Assembly: GCF_023278565.1 (NCBI RefSeq)
Contig: NC_064676.1
Span: 3,844,001-3,908,000 of the forward strand
Length of the DNA: 64,000 bases
Direction: 5' to 3'
Source of the DNA: Colletotrichum lupini
Lineage: Eukaryota > Ascomycota > Sordariomycetes > Glomerellales > Glomerellaceae
Positions 46,408-58,900 of the stretch are shown here, piece after piece (the stretch's first letter is position 1; each line of letters starts with the position of its first letter). The position numbers and the translations under genes were made by a program. A model generated the notes under the pieces. The model did not search any database. It saw only the letters and a program-made list of their open reading frames with translations, and had not been told where the DNA came from.

Positions 46408-47370
46408 TGTGATCTCTTCAGGTGAATGCCGTAGCCAGTGAGGGCCGGTCGAAGGACATCGAGGGTTGCTGCACAAGGGAGAGAAACACCCGTGGTCGGG
46501 TCGGATAGATGCGTCCTCTTTTGTGGTTGCTGTTGCGGCTGCGAATGGAAGATGACGATTGTCTCCCTCCAAAGCCGACACCTCTGTGGACAAGACAGCA
46601 GTTGGTGTTGCCAGTCAGACGTCCGACTTATTGAGCAAGGCCCGTCTCTTGGGTCTTCTCCTTCCAGACCAAACACAATTAGTCCCAACGGGCGCCGACG
46701 CACAAAGGGTGTGCAACGTCTCTATTGAAGGCGGTAACAGTAGACAGCTGAGCTCGAGAAAGTGATGGCAGACGCCAGTGGGCAAGAGAAGCAGCGTGTG
46801 AGCGACGTGCAAAGATTCAGAGTGGTCGTTGCGGAGGTTGTCGGCGGTGGTATGAGGGAGCGATGTGGAAAGATGAGGGCGCTGACGGCAGCCGTTTGGT
46901 GCGGATGCTGGCTGGGAATGCGGTCAGGCGGAGAGGCGGCGAGATCGAGTCCACCTCAGCAGTGGTGTTGTAGCAGGGCGGGAGCGGGACTGGGAACCGA
47001 GCGGGATATCTTTTGGCTGGGATTCCAATGGAAGCGACAAGGGAGGTCAACTCCGACGGGCAGTGGGCAAGGCGCTCCTCAAGGTACTGCGTAAGGTAAG
47101 GTACCTTTACTGTAGGTATATGACTGTGTATGGGAGCGCCAGATGGGTGGGTGTTGGCGGCGCAGCTCTTGTGTTGATAGAAGCAGCCCGTAGCAAAGGA
47201 AAAGGATAATACCGGTAGACAATCCAAAATAAAACAAACAAGGCGCGCCAGCCAGATGGAACTGTGGAAGGCAGCATCTCACCTAAGGTATCTGGGTAGA
47301 TACTTCCTCAGCCGGGCCCAGCACAGCAGTAACAGCAGCACCACCAGCACCACAAAGGTGCGGTAAGGTA
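46408..47370. other. upstream region of the WD40 gene
   Basis: Probable leader and promoter of the minus-strand WD40 gene. Contains GGTAAGGTACC-type motifs near 47094-47106. No other gene seen. Confidence 0.45.
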
Positions 47371-47873
47371 CAGTGGGGACCCATTAGTGTCCATACAGCG
47401 CACAGTATCCCGCAAAATCAGGGATTTTCAACAGTAAAAATAAGCATTAAGTATAATAAAAAAAAAAAAAAACATAATATAATATATTAAGTAATAATTT
47501 ATTATATAAAAAAGTTATATTAGGTTTTATATTAAATTCGCTATAATATTAAATCTTCGTTAAAATATAATAGGATGAATTTTACTTATAGTGGATTATA
47601 GGGCGTTAAGAGTGCGAATAATACTGTGTTTATTAGTACGTTTTTAAAAAATTCGGGTACTAGTTTTTTAACTATTAATTAAGTAATAGAGAAAATTACT
47701 AAAATTTTATAAAAATAATTTTTATATTATTTCAATAGTAAAATATTTTTGAGAATTTTCTTAGTTATAATTATTACTTAAATAGTAGAGATATTACTTA
47801 TATTAGTATAATGAAGTTAGTGGGTTTACGCTGACGCACTGGGAGGTGTATTGAAACTAATGGGTCCTCACTG
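47371..47873. mobile_element. AT-rich relic element with inverted repeats and TA flanks (Tc1/mariner-like)
   Basis: A 503-bp element begins CAGTGGGGACCCATTAGT, and its other end, read in reverse complement, begins CAGTGAGGACCCATTAGT: 17 of 18 identical. Weaker similarity continues for another 15-17 bp (CCATACA against CAATACA). Both ends are flanked by TA, the target duplication of Tc1/mariner elements, whose ends often begin CAGT. The interior is extremely AT-rich: by hand count about 60 G or C in 360 bases between 47461 and 47820, against a background near 50%. This is what RIP mutation or decay of a fungal transposon would leave. No transposase frame survives and the size suits a non-autonomous copy. 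The Tc1/mariner assignment rests on ends and TA only. It lies about 1 kb upstream of the WD40 start codon. Confidence 0.75.
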
Positions 47874-49239
47874 TAGGTACCGCTGCGAGTCCCGAGGCGG
47901 CGAGTTGGTTGAGTCGCAACTGAACCCCCTTGGGGTAGGCACCACGGCACCACCTTCCACGACGCTTACCTCAAGGCATGTCAAGTCTGGTACTTTCTCA
48001 TCACGGATAGATACCTTGTCTCACATACATCATGCACCATACCAAAAGTACTCGCGGTTAAATCAAAGTCGATAATCCTTCGGCCTTTCATCCTCGGGGT
48101 GCTGTGACAGGGTCTGATCCCTCAGCTGGGCTGCTTTGCTACCGCCTTCGGATGCCAACTTTTACCTTCCAATCCATTAGCAAGCACAAGTTCAATTGCA
48201 GATGCTGCATGAGGAGAACCACCCACACACTTCACGGCCAAAACTTGGCACATTTACTGCGTACCTACATTTACGGAGTACAATGTGCGGACCTTCTCTG
48301 TCCCGACCATTCAGAGTACAAAGTATGGCGGCTATTGTTCGCCAGATCCCATGTGGTTTGCTACCTCAATGGCTTCATTCCTGAGCCGAAATCCACGGAG
48401 CTGGAATTGAATTGTCAACAATAGCTTAGCCACAGCAGTCAAGTGGCATTCAAGGGAACCACAAGCGAGAGACACTGTAGTGTGATTGAACCAGGTTGCT
48501 GAAGCCCTTCGTACAAATAGAGGAGCAAAGGAGCAATGGCGAGCGATATCTCCACACACCGGTGCCGGGGGTGCACACCCACTCTCACCAGCCAACCTCG
48601 CAGGCTTGTCCTGCCGACGTGGACCCTAGGCCTAGTCCCAGTTCCAGTCTGGTCTTTTGGAGGTCAGTCGGTCTCGAGCTGTGCGGCATGTCTTCGCCTT
48701 CACCTCTTGCTTCTTTGTAAAATCACGAGGGAGCGAACCGCTGAGAAAAAGGGGGCGCTCGGTCTGGAAAGCGCCTAAGCATGAGCTGCCTCGCAGTGTG
48801 CGACGAGCGATGCTATGGGACGCCACCTCCCAATATCATATGCATGGCTGACTCTGACGGGAGAATGGTGTTCGTGTGTGCTAGGCTGGCTGGCACAAAT
48901 GGGCTACTGGCTCGCTCCTTGGGAGTCGGGACTGCCCTGCACCTTTTGCTGCGAATACAGGCTGGACACGAATGAGACGAAGGAAAGTACCGCTCTGCCG
49001 CTTTGGAGTCTGGACGGGAGCTCCCACCTGGCCAGCCAAAGCCGCACGCTCCCGTTCTGCCACCTGAGGTCGCACAAGAAGGGTGCCTTGCTGGCTTGCT
49101 TCCCAAAAGACTATCTTGCAAGAGGCAAGTCGCCGCAAGTAGAAGGCAGCGGGGGCGAGTGCTTTCACTTTCATGCCGAATAACACGGATATCCCACCCG
49201 ATGAAGGCAAAGATGGAGATGCTCTTCTCTCGTTCCAGC

Positions 49240-49240
<1 letters not shown>

Positions 49241-49304
<64 letters not shown>

Positions 49305-49410
49305 CCCCTCCACCCTCCCCCTCCCCCCCCCACCCCCACCACCCCTCCCGGCGTAGCCCCCCCCCACCCCCCCCCCCCCCGCCACCCCCCCCCCCCCCCC
49401 TCCACACACA
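49241..49410. repeat. extreme poly-C tract
   Basis: A run of 61 consecutive C (49241-49301) continues as an almost pure C tract with a few T, A and G to about 49400, then CA repeats. It could form quadruplex or i-motif structures, or reflect a sequencing or assembly problem. Confidence 0.9.
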
Positions 49411-51327
49411 CACATCAACTCACTGCACATGTTTTGAGCCATTCTCCCTCGTGGGCCTCAAGGGCCTGCATAGTTGCATTGCTCCCTCAGCTTCGCGGCT
49501 TGCCTGACGTCACGGCCGAGGTGCCGTTGTGACGGGTCAGCAATGGCATCCAACGGCTTCGATTCAAACTGACTCTCACACTGCACTAGTTGGTCATGAG
49601 CAGACGCAAAGAAGCCACCCACATCGACAATGGCGTCCCGACTTCATTTTAGTGCGCGAATAAACCTTTGACCTGCCGCAAGCCTCCTCGACACCGCAGA
49701 TCCTACCCCGAGATCCAATCAACCACCCGTCGCAATCCGATGGCCCATCTTTGCCATTTCAAAAATAATCTTAATCCCGCGCTTCTCGTGTTCAGCTTCT
49801 GAGCCTCCCTCCTCCGGCTTACCAGGCATCCTACCTAGGCCGCTATCTGGCCTTGCTCACCTCGTACGATCACCTCGGGTCAGTCATATTCGACGTTGAC
49901 GAAATTCGCATCTTCCAAGCTGCCCGGAGGGCTCGCCCGGTCTCCAATATGTGCGATGTGATCTGTCACCCGGGGTTCGTCTCTGGCCCTTGGGGCTCGG
50001 GTCTGGGCATACCGGGATGTTAGCCCACTCATGTAAGTCGTTGAAATAGGAAAACGGCCAATTCACCGACTGCCACCTGGCAGCTACGGCAATGAGCAAA
50101 GGTCTCGGTCCCTACGGAGTACAGTCTGCAACTTCTTGTCGGCGGTCGGTCTCCTGACTCCCCGCTCACTTCCACGTTCTTAGCTACAACCAGGTGTGCA
50201 GGGCATCGATGGGGTACTATAGAACTAACAGCTGGCGCTGCTCAGACTTCTCGTAAGTTGCAACGTTCTGAGTCGTCTAACCCCATCGACTGGACATGTT
50301 CTTTGCCCAGGCACACCTATAAAAGCTGACATAACTCTTGAATCCAGCATCCTACCCAACATCTGACCCGGCTGCGACCTCATCAGGATTCATCAAGCCG
50401 CATCGACCTACCGAAAGAGCCCGACTGCATCCGGATCCTCAATCTTCCCTGCCAGCCCGTTGACCATCGGAGCCCACCCCCAAGGGCCCCAGCCACGCGC
50501 GCGTGACAAGAGGACCGTTGGGGCATGATAAGTCACATTCGACAGCATGCGCTCCTCGAGTTTCAACCTCCCACTGCTAACCCATTTCCTCCATGACTCC
50601 GGTCCTCAGCTCCGCACTTCGTTTCTTTTTCCAGCGCTCGACATTGCCCGTTGTCTCTGCCTGCCTGGTCCCTTGCCTGATGTGTAAGTAGTAACTTGAG
50701 GGACAGCACTGAGCAGGGGAGGGAGGGCGATTGCCGCTTCTCCCACATATTTGGTGCTTACATGCGAGCGCACAAGGCCTGTCAGCTCCAGTCAAATCGC
50801 TTTCGGTCAGCACGCAGGATATTCCAGCAAGTACGTGCGTGCGACTGACCGGGGCCGGAAGGTTTGGACAAATCAAGACCGCCAGAGAACAAGATCCTGT
50901 CGTTGCCGTTGGCCGACCCCGTTGAAGACGCATTCTGTACCCGTATCCATATCCTCAGATGATGCACTTTGGCAACTGGAGGTCTGGAAACCTTGCCAAT
51001 GACATGAATCGACATGGTCGCTTGTCTTGCCTACGAGCCGTTTCCTCGCCGATTTCATCTGACCATGTCGAAAGAGAACTTGAACTTGTCATCGGCTCGC
51101 ACTCGTCTCTTGCCCTGGCCTCTGAGCTTCTGGAGTCTGAATAAGTCGAGTGGCGGGTATTCCGGACTGGGGGGAATTCAGAGCCAGGTCACACCTGGAC
51201 AACAGACACAACAAGCTACCACCCAAACTCGTGGCCCTGCGCCTCGGGTAGAAGCATACAACCATCCCACAACCACACTGGATATGAGGTGGAAAAAGAA
51301 ATATTCAACAGTGATGAAGTCTGAAAA

Positions 51328-51341
51328 GGGGGGGGGGGGGG
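51328..51341. repeat. poly-G run
   Basis: Fourteen consecutive G in intergenic DNA. Confidence 0.9.
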
Positions 51342-53162
51342 TTCCAGTCCTCCCAGTCCCTCCCGATCCCACCGGCGAAGCTTGGCGGGCCAAAGGCCGT
51401 GCGTAAAATCGTCAATCAACGAGCAAAATCCGCACCGTTGCCGCGAATAACGAACGCACCAAGGTACGACATTTGCAGAGAAGCGAACGAGAATGCGAGC
51501 GGCTAAGGAAAGAAGGGGACATTCGCAGACTGTAAAATGCAAAGGGGCCACGAGGAAAACTGGGCAAGGACCAATGTCTCGGCTACCTGCAGCTATTGTG
51601 CCCTTCTCAATAAGCCTCTCTCTCTAGTCACCCTTCCATTCATTATGAAGCGTTGTTGCCCGCCACCCCCGTCCGAAGTCTGTGTGGTGTTTAGAACATC
51701 CCTTTCTTTCTCGGGGTTGATCATCATACCCTTTTCTCATTCCAGACTTCCAGTCCGTCCGTCCGTTCCCGTCCCCTTCTCCACAATCTCACCGGTTTAC
51801 TGGGATTTCTCCCACACCTGGTCGTGCTGGTCCAACTAGCCATAAGATCCGTCCCGCGTTTTTTTTTTAATTCATTTCCAACCTCCCCCCTTAACCCCTG
51901 CCCATCCCGTGGCTTCCATGTGCGATGGGATGCGAAAAATGTGTTTAGTGAACATTGGTTGTTGCTCACGTTGGACGGTCGAAACGTAATCGTCCACACT
52001 GGTTCCCAGTCAACGGGATCAAAAGTCGGGGAGTTCATACAACTCGTCTGCATTACAGTGCCATCATAAAGGAACCAACATGAGAAAGAGCGAGAAACGA
52101 GAAAGGAGAAAAGAACATTTACCCTCTTCCTCATTTTCTCTCCCTTCCTCTTTTCTGTGTATGTGTACAGTGTACAGTGTGGGCTGCCTCCCTTTCAAAC
52201 CTCCTCGCACACACAAATATCTCATAATCGCCAAATCACAGCCCGCTGCGAGGTGACACGGCATTTACGCCCGATATTGCTTCTTTTCCAACATTGTGTG
52301 TGTGTGTGGGAGTAGTGTATACGGCAGACAATATGCGTGCGTAGGTTGTATAGTGTGTATGGGTCTATCTATTCCCCCTTCCAATAATCCAAGAAAATCC
52401 TTTCTCCCCAAAGAAACGCCCAAAGTATTGGCGTTTGCTCTCTCTCGGCCGAGTCATCTCAGACAATTGTCACAAATACCCAAGGGTAACGGTGATAATG
52501 GAAGGAGGGGGGAGGGTAAGTGATGACTCGCAAACCCTGCCTTCTTTCCTCTTTTCTGGTAATGCTTGCTTGCATGGTTGGATGGATGGACTGTGTTGAT
52601 ATTGGCAATGTCGACCGGGGCAGACTAGATTGGCGTTCGGTACTGTCTGTGGCTCATGATTCGCGATACTGATGCCGTGCGCGAACCGACGCGATCGGCT
52701 CACGGATAGAAGTAAACCCAAGGACAGGTGAACATGCTCCCTGCGAGACGTCTTCCGTCTCGCGTACTGGGCAGCGGCGGCCTCCGAGAAACTCGGAAAT
52801 ATCCATATTCACCCAGTCTTCATAACGAGGAAAAGCCCGAGGCGAGGCTTCGCGCCTTCATCAAGGAGATGGACAAACGGCACGATACTCCGGAAACAAA
52901 AATCAAGCTTCAAGTTGCGGCAATAAATAACAGCGTCAATACAGTTCAGCTCCACCCCGGCTTCTCTCTCTCCTTTATTACAAGTTGGCCGAGCCATTTC
53001 AATTACACGCAATGCTCATTCATCCCTCCCCTTTTTGGTTCATCATCAGAAAAAAAGTGAAAAGAGGCCTCATGTGATGTGCGCCTTTTCGTAAAAGTCC
53101 CCAGTTAAGTATATCCTCATGCTTTGAAACAAAAAACGCCCGGCCGTGTGTGATTTTGCTTT

Positions 53163-56100
53163 TTATGCGTCAGAGTAGTACTCATCTTGATACTGGTGGC
53201 CCAGCGGCGCCGACCAGGTGTTGCCACCTCCGACAACGTTCTCCTTGGAACCCCAGTAGTTGTTGCGCGTCCGGCGTTCGCGCTCAAATTCGGCCCATCT
53301 CTTCATCGTGATCTTGCTGCTGTCAAACTCGCCCTCATACTCGAGACCGGCCTTCTTTGTCTTCTCGCCTGCCGTCTTTCGGGTATCTCCCCAGGAGAAG
53401 TCGTCAAACTTCCAGAACGCGTACGTGGGAAGGACAAAGTTCCAAAGGGGCAGCGAGCAGAGGTAGATAAGCATCCACACGACGTACGACCAGGAGTGAG
53501 CGGTCAAGACGATGAGCACAGCGGGAAGTCCAAGAATCAGACCAAGCAGAACTAAGGGGATGATCTGCGGAGGCGAATTGACAATGGAGATGATGACTGG
53601 AATAGTTGTCAGCTGGGTACCAAATAGAATAGGCATTTTGAATACTCACCGACGTAGAAAGTAAACGCAATAGCGGCGGGCAGGACAAGAGTTCCCATGA
53701 GCTCGATGAAGATGACAAACTGCATACTGAAGCAGAAGGTACCGCAAAGGTCACGAACCAAGACCAGTTCCATCAGGTTGTGAATTGTCGAGTTGATCCA
53801 TCGTCGACGCTGCGAAAGCAAAACGGCAAAGGTGTCGGGCACCGTGGTCTTGCAAACGGCCTGGGGCACGAACACCTGCTTACGCTTGGGGAAGGTCCGG
53901 AGCATGAGAGTTGTTAGGTATCGATCCTCACCGAGCAGAAGCAAGTTCTTCTTGTGCAGGGTGTCAACCACGTTCTCAGAGTAGTGCTCAACAATATCCG
54001 GGTTGGCCAAGATGGGCACCCAGTAGTCCTGGGCTCCTTTGGGTGCCTTGATGCGGTACATGCAGAAGCAACCGGGCAAACAGGTGACACCGCCAAAGAC
54101 GGACTCGAATGACTTGGACAAGTGGTGAGAGATGAAGTACTCAAAGACCTGAATGGCGGAAACCCAGCTGTCACGCTTGTTGGCAATCTTCGTCTCACCG
54201 CAAAGACCCATGATTTCGGGATCCTTGACCATGGCAGAAACCATGTGCGTCAGACTGTCGGGGAAGACCTTGGTGTCGGCGTCGACCATGAGAACGATTT
54301 CGTAGAAGTCGGGTGATATACCCGTGACCTTCCATAGACCGTTGAACATTTCGTACTCGAGCTCTGTCATGCGCTCATCGAACATGACCTTCTGAAGGAA
54401 AGACATGAGAATGATCTGACTGTCGCGCTTACCACGGTTGCCTGGCTTGGACTTGGTCGCCTCATCGGGTGTACCACACTTGACAACGAGAAGAACGGGA
54501 ACTCTTTGCTGCTTCTCGAGCGGGATCGCAGATTCGTTGCCGTAGTCGTAGAAACCGGAGTAGATCTTGGCCATGTTGTGTCGCTTGGAGCCGCTTGCAA
54601 CCGCAACGTAGGAGAAGGGTTCGACTTCCTCGGGAAGAATGGTGTGGTCCTTCATCATAGCCAAGCAGTAGTCAGGAGTAGACATGGACTCGCCCTTACC
54701 CTTGATGATACCGTCACAAATAATGACGATAACCTTGTGGCTGTTGGGGTAGTCGGTCATGGCGATAGAGTCGAGAGTGGTTCGAATACCAAGGTGACCT
54801 TCAGAGTAGGCGGTAACAAGGCACATAGTGTGGGCAAGAGGGTAACCAAAGGGCATCCAGTCGGCAGGCGGCTGAGGCACAACGGCTTCGTGAATGAAGC
54901 CAGCAGGCCCAGGACCTTCGGTTGAGGGCACGTTGCTGGTGTAGGGATCTGACCGAAGGAAGCTGGTGCGACTGTCGTTGCCCTGGCGATACATGGCGTT
55001 GGAGTGCATCATGTTGCTGCCAGCACCTGAACTGGCCATGGTAGTAGGCATCCTGCGTCCACCAGCCTGCGGTGCGGCACCAGCTCCATAGACAGCAGAG
55101 AACCGAGAAGTTGTGGGCAGGAAGGTACTCTGACGTTTGCTCGTCCGATCAGAAGAGCCATTCACACTGCTTCCGATATCGCCAGGTAGTCTGGGAGGTG
55201 CGCGGTAGATATCCTCAGACCAGTCCTCAATCTGTTGATTACGCTTGCGCTTGTCCTTGGTCTGAGATGTTTTGGCGGCGGCGTACGTTCTGCTGATGAA
55301 CCATTGGAAGAAGACGGCGAGTACAAATCTCGTCAACACGACAGCGAGAATCAGAACCAAAGAGACGTAGAGAACGACCTTGGACGCAATGCAACCAACA
55401 GTGTCAGTATCGACTGATCCGACCTTGATAATCTCCTCGAAGCATTCGGCAATCTGCTTGTCGCCCGACGCCTGGAAAGCTCTGGTGACGTCGCGTCCAC
55501 GAATGGCCTTGTTCACAGCCGTAGTCTTGTCCTTGAGCTCGTTGAAACGAGCTGGCACCTTGACCTGGCTAGTATTGAACCAGTTGAGCAAGTCGAGATC
55601 GAGGACAGTGCCAGAGTACACAATCAAGTTTCGGGAGCTGTTCTTGATGTCGTTCCACGTGAAGTAGACATCGGCGGTACCGTCCAAGTCCAAGTAAAAG
55701 GTATCGCGACTCTTCTGCGTCGTATGGCAAGAGTAGCCAAGGTAGTAAGGAATTGTCAGGTTGGGCTTGGACGAGCCGTCCTGGTTGAAGACGGTGCAAG
55801 GGAAGTACCACGCCAGGTCACCGTTGCTGTTTGTCGGGACATCAGAGTTGTCGGCCAGGGTAATGAGGTTCTTGCATCTGCCGTTGACGTTTTGGAACAA
55901 GAAACTGCCGTCCTTTCCGCCGTTCTTCTCGGGCAGGTCGTACAAGACGTTGGCGCCGTGAGTCCTATTGATCATGGGCACGCCATCGGCGGGAGGGTGA
56001 CGGGAGCGCGTCAAATCGTAGGCCGTTCCGTGGAAGATCATGTATCCACTGTCCACATCATTGACCTGGAGGCGCGGCGGCGGGGTTCCGCACACTACCT

Positions 56101-56902
56101 GAGTGAAACCGAAAGTCAAGAAACCGACAAATCCCATGATGAGCAAGATGATGCTGATCAAGCCAATCTTCTCTCTCCAAGCTCTCTGCTGCTCCTTTGA
56201 GGCCATACCACAGCATTTCAGCATAAAGTTTGGACACCAAAAGGTGATGATGGCGCAGTAGACGTTCCAGAAGCTCGGCGGGCGGATCTGCTCGACCTGC
56301 TTATTCGTGTGCCGCTTTCCCTTGCCATCCTTGGTGAGCTTCCCCGACTTGTGGCGACTCAAGCGCTTAGCCTTTGTTTTCGAGTGTCCTTTCTTTTCCT
56401 CGCCGCTGTTCTGTCTGCTGTTAACTCCTCGTGGTGGTGAGGCATCCGAGAAGTTATCGTTCGTTTGCGAGCGCCCAGAGACATCGGTCGTCCCTTCCAT
56501 ATCCTCGACTATCGGATCGTTTCCGGTCGCCGAGGGCAGAACGTTCATATTGGCGGCATGTTTACGGTAGTAGTAATTGGGATGGTCCTTGTCTATTCTG
56601 TGTCGCTCGGGTCGAATCAGACTTCTCTTTCTCGTGAAAGCCTGGTCGCCGGTCGAGGGTCCTGGAGCCGGCGAGTCGTGGGTCGGGGATAGAGGCTGGT
56701 TCTCTGTATTGATATTAGGAGTTGAGATCGTCTCGGGGAAAGAGGTCGCTGATTGCCCACGTTGGTGCTGAGGTCGCCCTCCTACGGGATAGTAGCCGCC
56801 AGTCTCGACATCGTCCGGACGGTTCCGTCGCGACGGCGAGTTTCTGTAGGCACTCCTATTCTCGAAGGGAGAGGTCGCTGCAGGCCTTTCGGGGAGAGAC
56901 AT
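53163..56902 (-). CDS. CHS4: Class IV chitin synthase
   Basis: Two exons, 56902-53650 and 53596-53163, with a 53-nt intron, encode 1228 residues. The enzyme polymerises UDP-GlcNAc into chitin at the plasma membrane. After a long disordered, basic N-terminus come a hydrophobic segment at about 242-265, a region like the cytochrome-b5-like part of class IV/V enzymes ([20 protein letters not shown]), and another span at about 505-530. The catalytic GT2 domain has [52 protein letters not shown] (near 990) and [14 protein letters not shown] (QRRRW near 1029). A cluster of C-terminal spans follows. The splice site restores [16 protein letters not shown]. Absence of a myosin head, with this domain order, indicates class IV (yeast Chs3 type) rather than V or VII. 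Confidence 0.96.
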
Positions 56903-58900
56903 GGTCCTGTGTGAAGATGCAGGTTAGTCTTTGATTCTGAAATGAAGTTGGAGCCAGCTCTGAGCGGCAGCAAAGAAGTTGTTCAACCAGGGAGACTTCA
57001 CCCTTCCCAAAGAGGCGCCTGAGGTCTGTCGCGAGTTGAAAACGGGCGACAAAACGAGTCGAGCTCGGTTTCTTTTCGTAACAGGGAGGGAGGAGAGTGG
57101 AGTAAACGCAAATACTGAGGAAATACAGATATGCGGTGTTGAGTGGGATGGGAAGCAAATGTGAAGGATCAAGAAACCACAACAGCAACAGCGAAAAGAC
57201 GGCAGCCAGTTGCAGGTAGTTGGCGTCGGCGGGAGGTCATACTCACAGGAGTTGTTATTGGGAGGAAAGCACCTCCAGGCAAGAATTGTGGATGTCTGGG
57301 CCTGGGCACCCCTGCCAATAGCGGGGGGTTGTTCCTTGGGAGACGGCGAATCAATGGGGAAGCCGTCCCTATTTTCGACCCGGCTTTTCTCTGTTTCTGC
57401 GCCAGCAGGTCGGGGGTGACAGCTGGACAACGAGGCCAAGCAAGGAAGTTGCCAGCAAAGAGTCTAAAGCGCTCCTTGGTCTGCAAAGCACGGAGTGACT
57501 GCGATTTGCTTGCTTCCCTGTTGCCTTGCGCAGTGCCGACGGGTAACTCAAAGCAAGAAAAGCTGAGATGGTTGGTGGTTGTGTGGGCGATCCCAGTTTT
57601 GCCTTTATAATGGTGGTCGAGACCTCAACAAGCGATGAACGGTCCAAAAGGTGGCGGTTGCTGCGTTTCCTTCTGTCCTTCTTTTCTTGGACCTGATCCT
57701 ACTTGGTTTCTTGTCCTTTCTTGTCGCGTCTATTCTCCTGTCTGGTTGATGCGTGCTTGTCCGGTCTTTCTGTTGCTTTTGTGGTCCTAAGCAATTTGAC
57801 GCACGGCTTATGTGCGCCAACTCAGCACCTTGCACAATTACTTGGGACCAGGGGTGGTTGGTGGTGAGTCGTGCGAAGCAATAGCGATGGAACAATTCGA
57901 GACGACTGTCCGCTATGCAGGTATCGAATTGGATGGATTGGAGGGACGAAAAGAGCGGATGGAAGTTTCGTCGCAAATGCGGCGGTATAGATAGATGGTT
58001 TCAGATGGCAACCGACACGACTATTGAGCAGCAGCAGCAATTGCAACAACGTCGATCTTCTTTCCTGTGGTCCAAGAGCTGACCGACTGGTTCGATGGTT
58101 GGAAAAGCCCAAGATGATTGACCGACTGGCCGCGCGACGGTACGGACAGGCGGATTTCGGAGTGCAGGCAAGTGCGCACCACCTGTTGAGAGAGAGCGCG
58201 ATGGATGATGGGAGCGAACGAGCGAGGAGGCCGGGGCAATAGATGCGATGTTGCGCACAGTCCGTCTTGAATTGCCTCTTTCGTCAGCCAAACCGGGGTG
58301 ACAACGATCGAAATGGACGGAGTTTGTCGTCAGTATGGCAGTTGCAGCAGTTGTACCTATCGTCACAGGTGCGACTAAGAGTGCTCAGCAAAAGGCAGGG
58401 TAGCCAAATTGAATCGCTGGGAAATGAGGCCGGAATCTCGGTTCTGCAGAAGCAAGACGAGCGGAAACGAAAGTAGGTAGTCAGTCGTACTCCAAATGTC
58501 GACTGATTTCGAAAGCCAAGAACGAGGGGGGTTGGTGCGAAAGGTAAGGTCAGCGAAAGGTGGAAAAGGAACAAGACTGAGCGTCGAGCGAGTGATAGAA
58601 TGCTCGGGAGGGACGACGGCCGACGACGAGTCACAACACAATTTGCTTCCCAAGGCTACGAGACTCGTTCCCGTAGGCTCGAGGCGTCTTGAAGGAAGGG
58701 ATGGGCAATGAGGGACGATCAGCGTGGACGGTTGGCACCAAAGAATTACTCTGGGACAGCCCAGACCAGTCCAGCAGGAAAGGGGAAATCAGAAGAGAGT
58801 CCGGTGAAGCAGACCGTCTTAGTCCAAGGACCGTCGGTACTTTGCCCATCCATAGAAATCACGCTTGGAACGAGGTATCGTCCTTGATCGCGCCGGCTGT
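56903..58900. other. leader and promoter region of the chitin synthase gene
   Basis: A possible leader intron runs from donor GTGAGTATG (57246) to acceptor CACAG (56907), ending just four bases before the ATG. A TATAAAG lies at 57603-57609 on the same strand. Frames in this region mostly lack ATG starts. No other gene is recognised. Confidence 0.45.
57603..57609 (-). promoter_or_regulatory. candidate TATA box of chitin synthase gene
   Basis: TATAAAG on the minus strand about 700 bp upstream of the start codon. It fits with a leader that contains a 340-nt intron. No transcript evidence. Confidence 0.3.

Larger units (their letters stand above)
47874..53162. other. gene-poor region with homopolymer tracts
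   Basis: About 5.3 kb without a recognisable gene. It contains a 61-nt C run, a 14-nt G run at 51328-51341, a TG microsatellite near 52295-52309, two TACGGAGTA nonamers (48272-48280, 50113-50121), and a TATAAAA at about 50320 with no convincing frame behind it. Long frames near 48813-49532 are translations of the C tract. The right end holds the 3' UTR of the chitin synthase gene. Confidence 0.5.

Noticed and set aside
46408..46593. Longer N-terminus for the WD40 protein
   Set aside because: The upstream frame is open but has no ATG before 46407; the first codon at 46593 is TTG.
48813..49532. Poly-Gly and poly-Pro frames on both strands
   Set aside because: Translation of the C tract; no coding signal on either side.
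57245..57439. Upstream ORF ending just before the chitin synthase start after splicing
   Set aside because: The frame begins with TTG and contains no ATG, so it is not a credible uORF.
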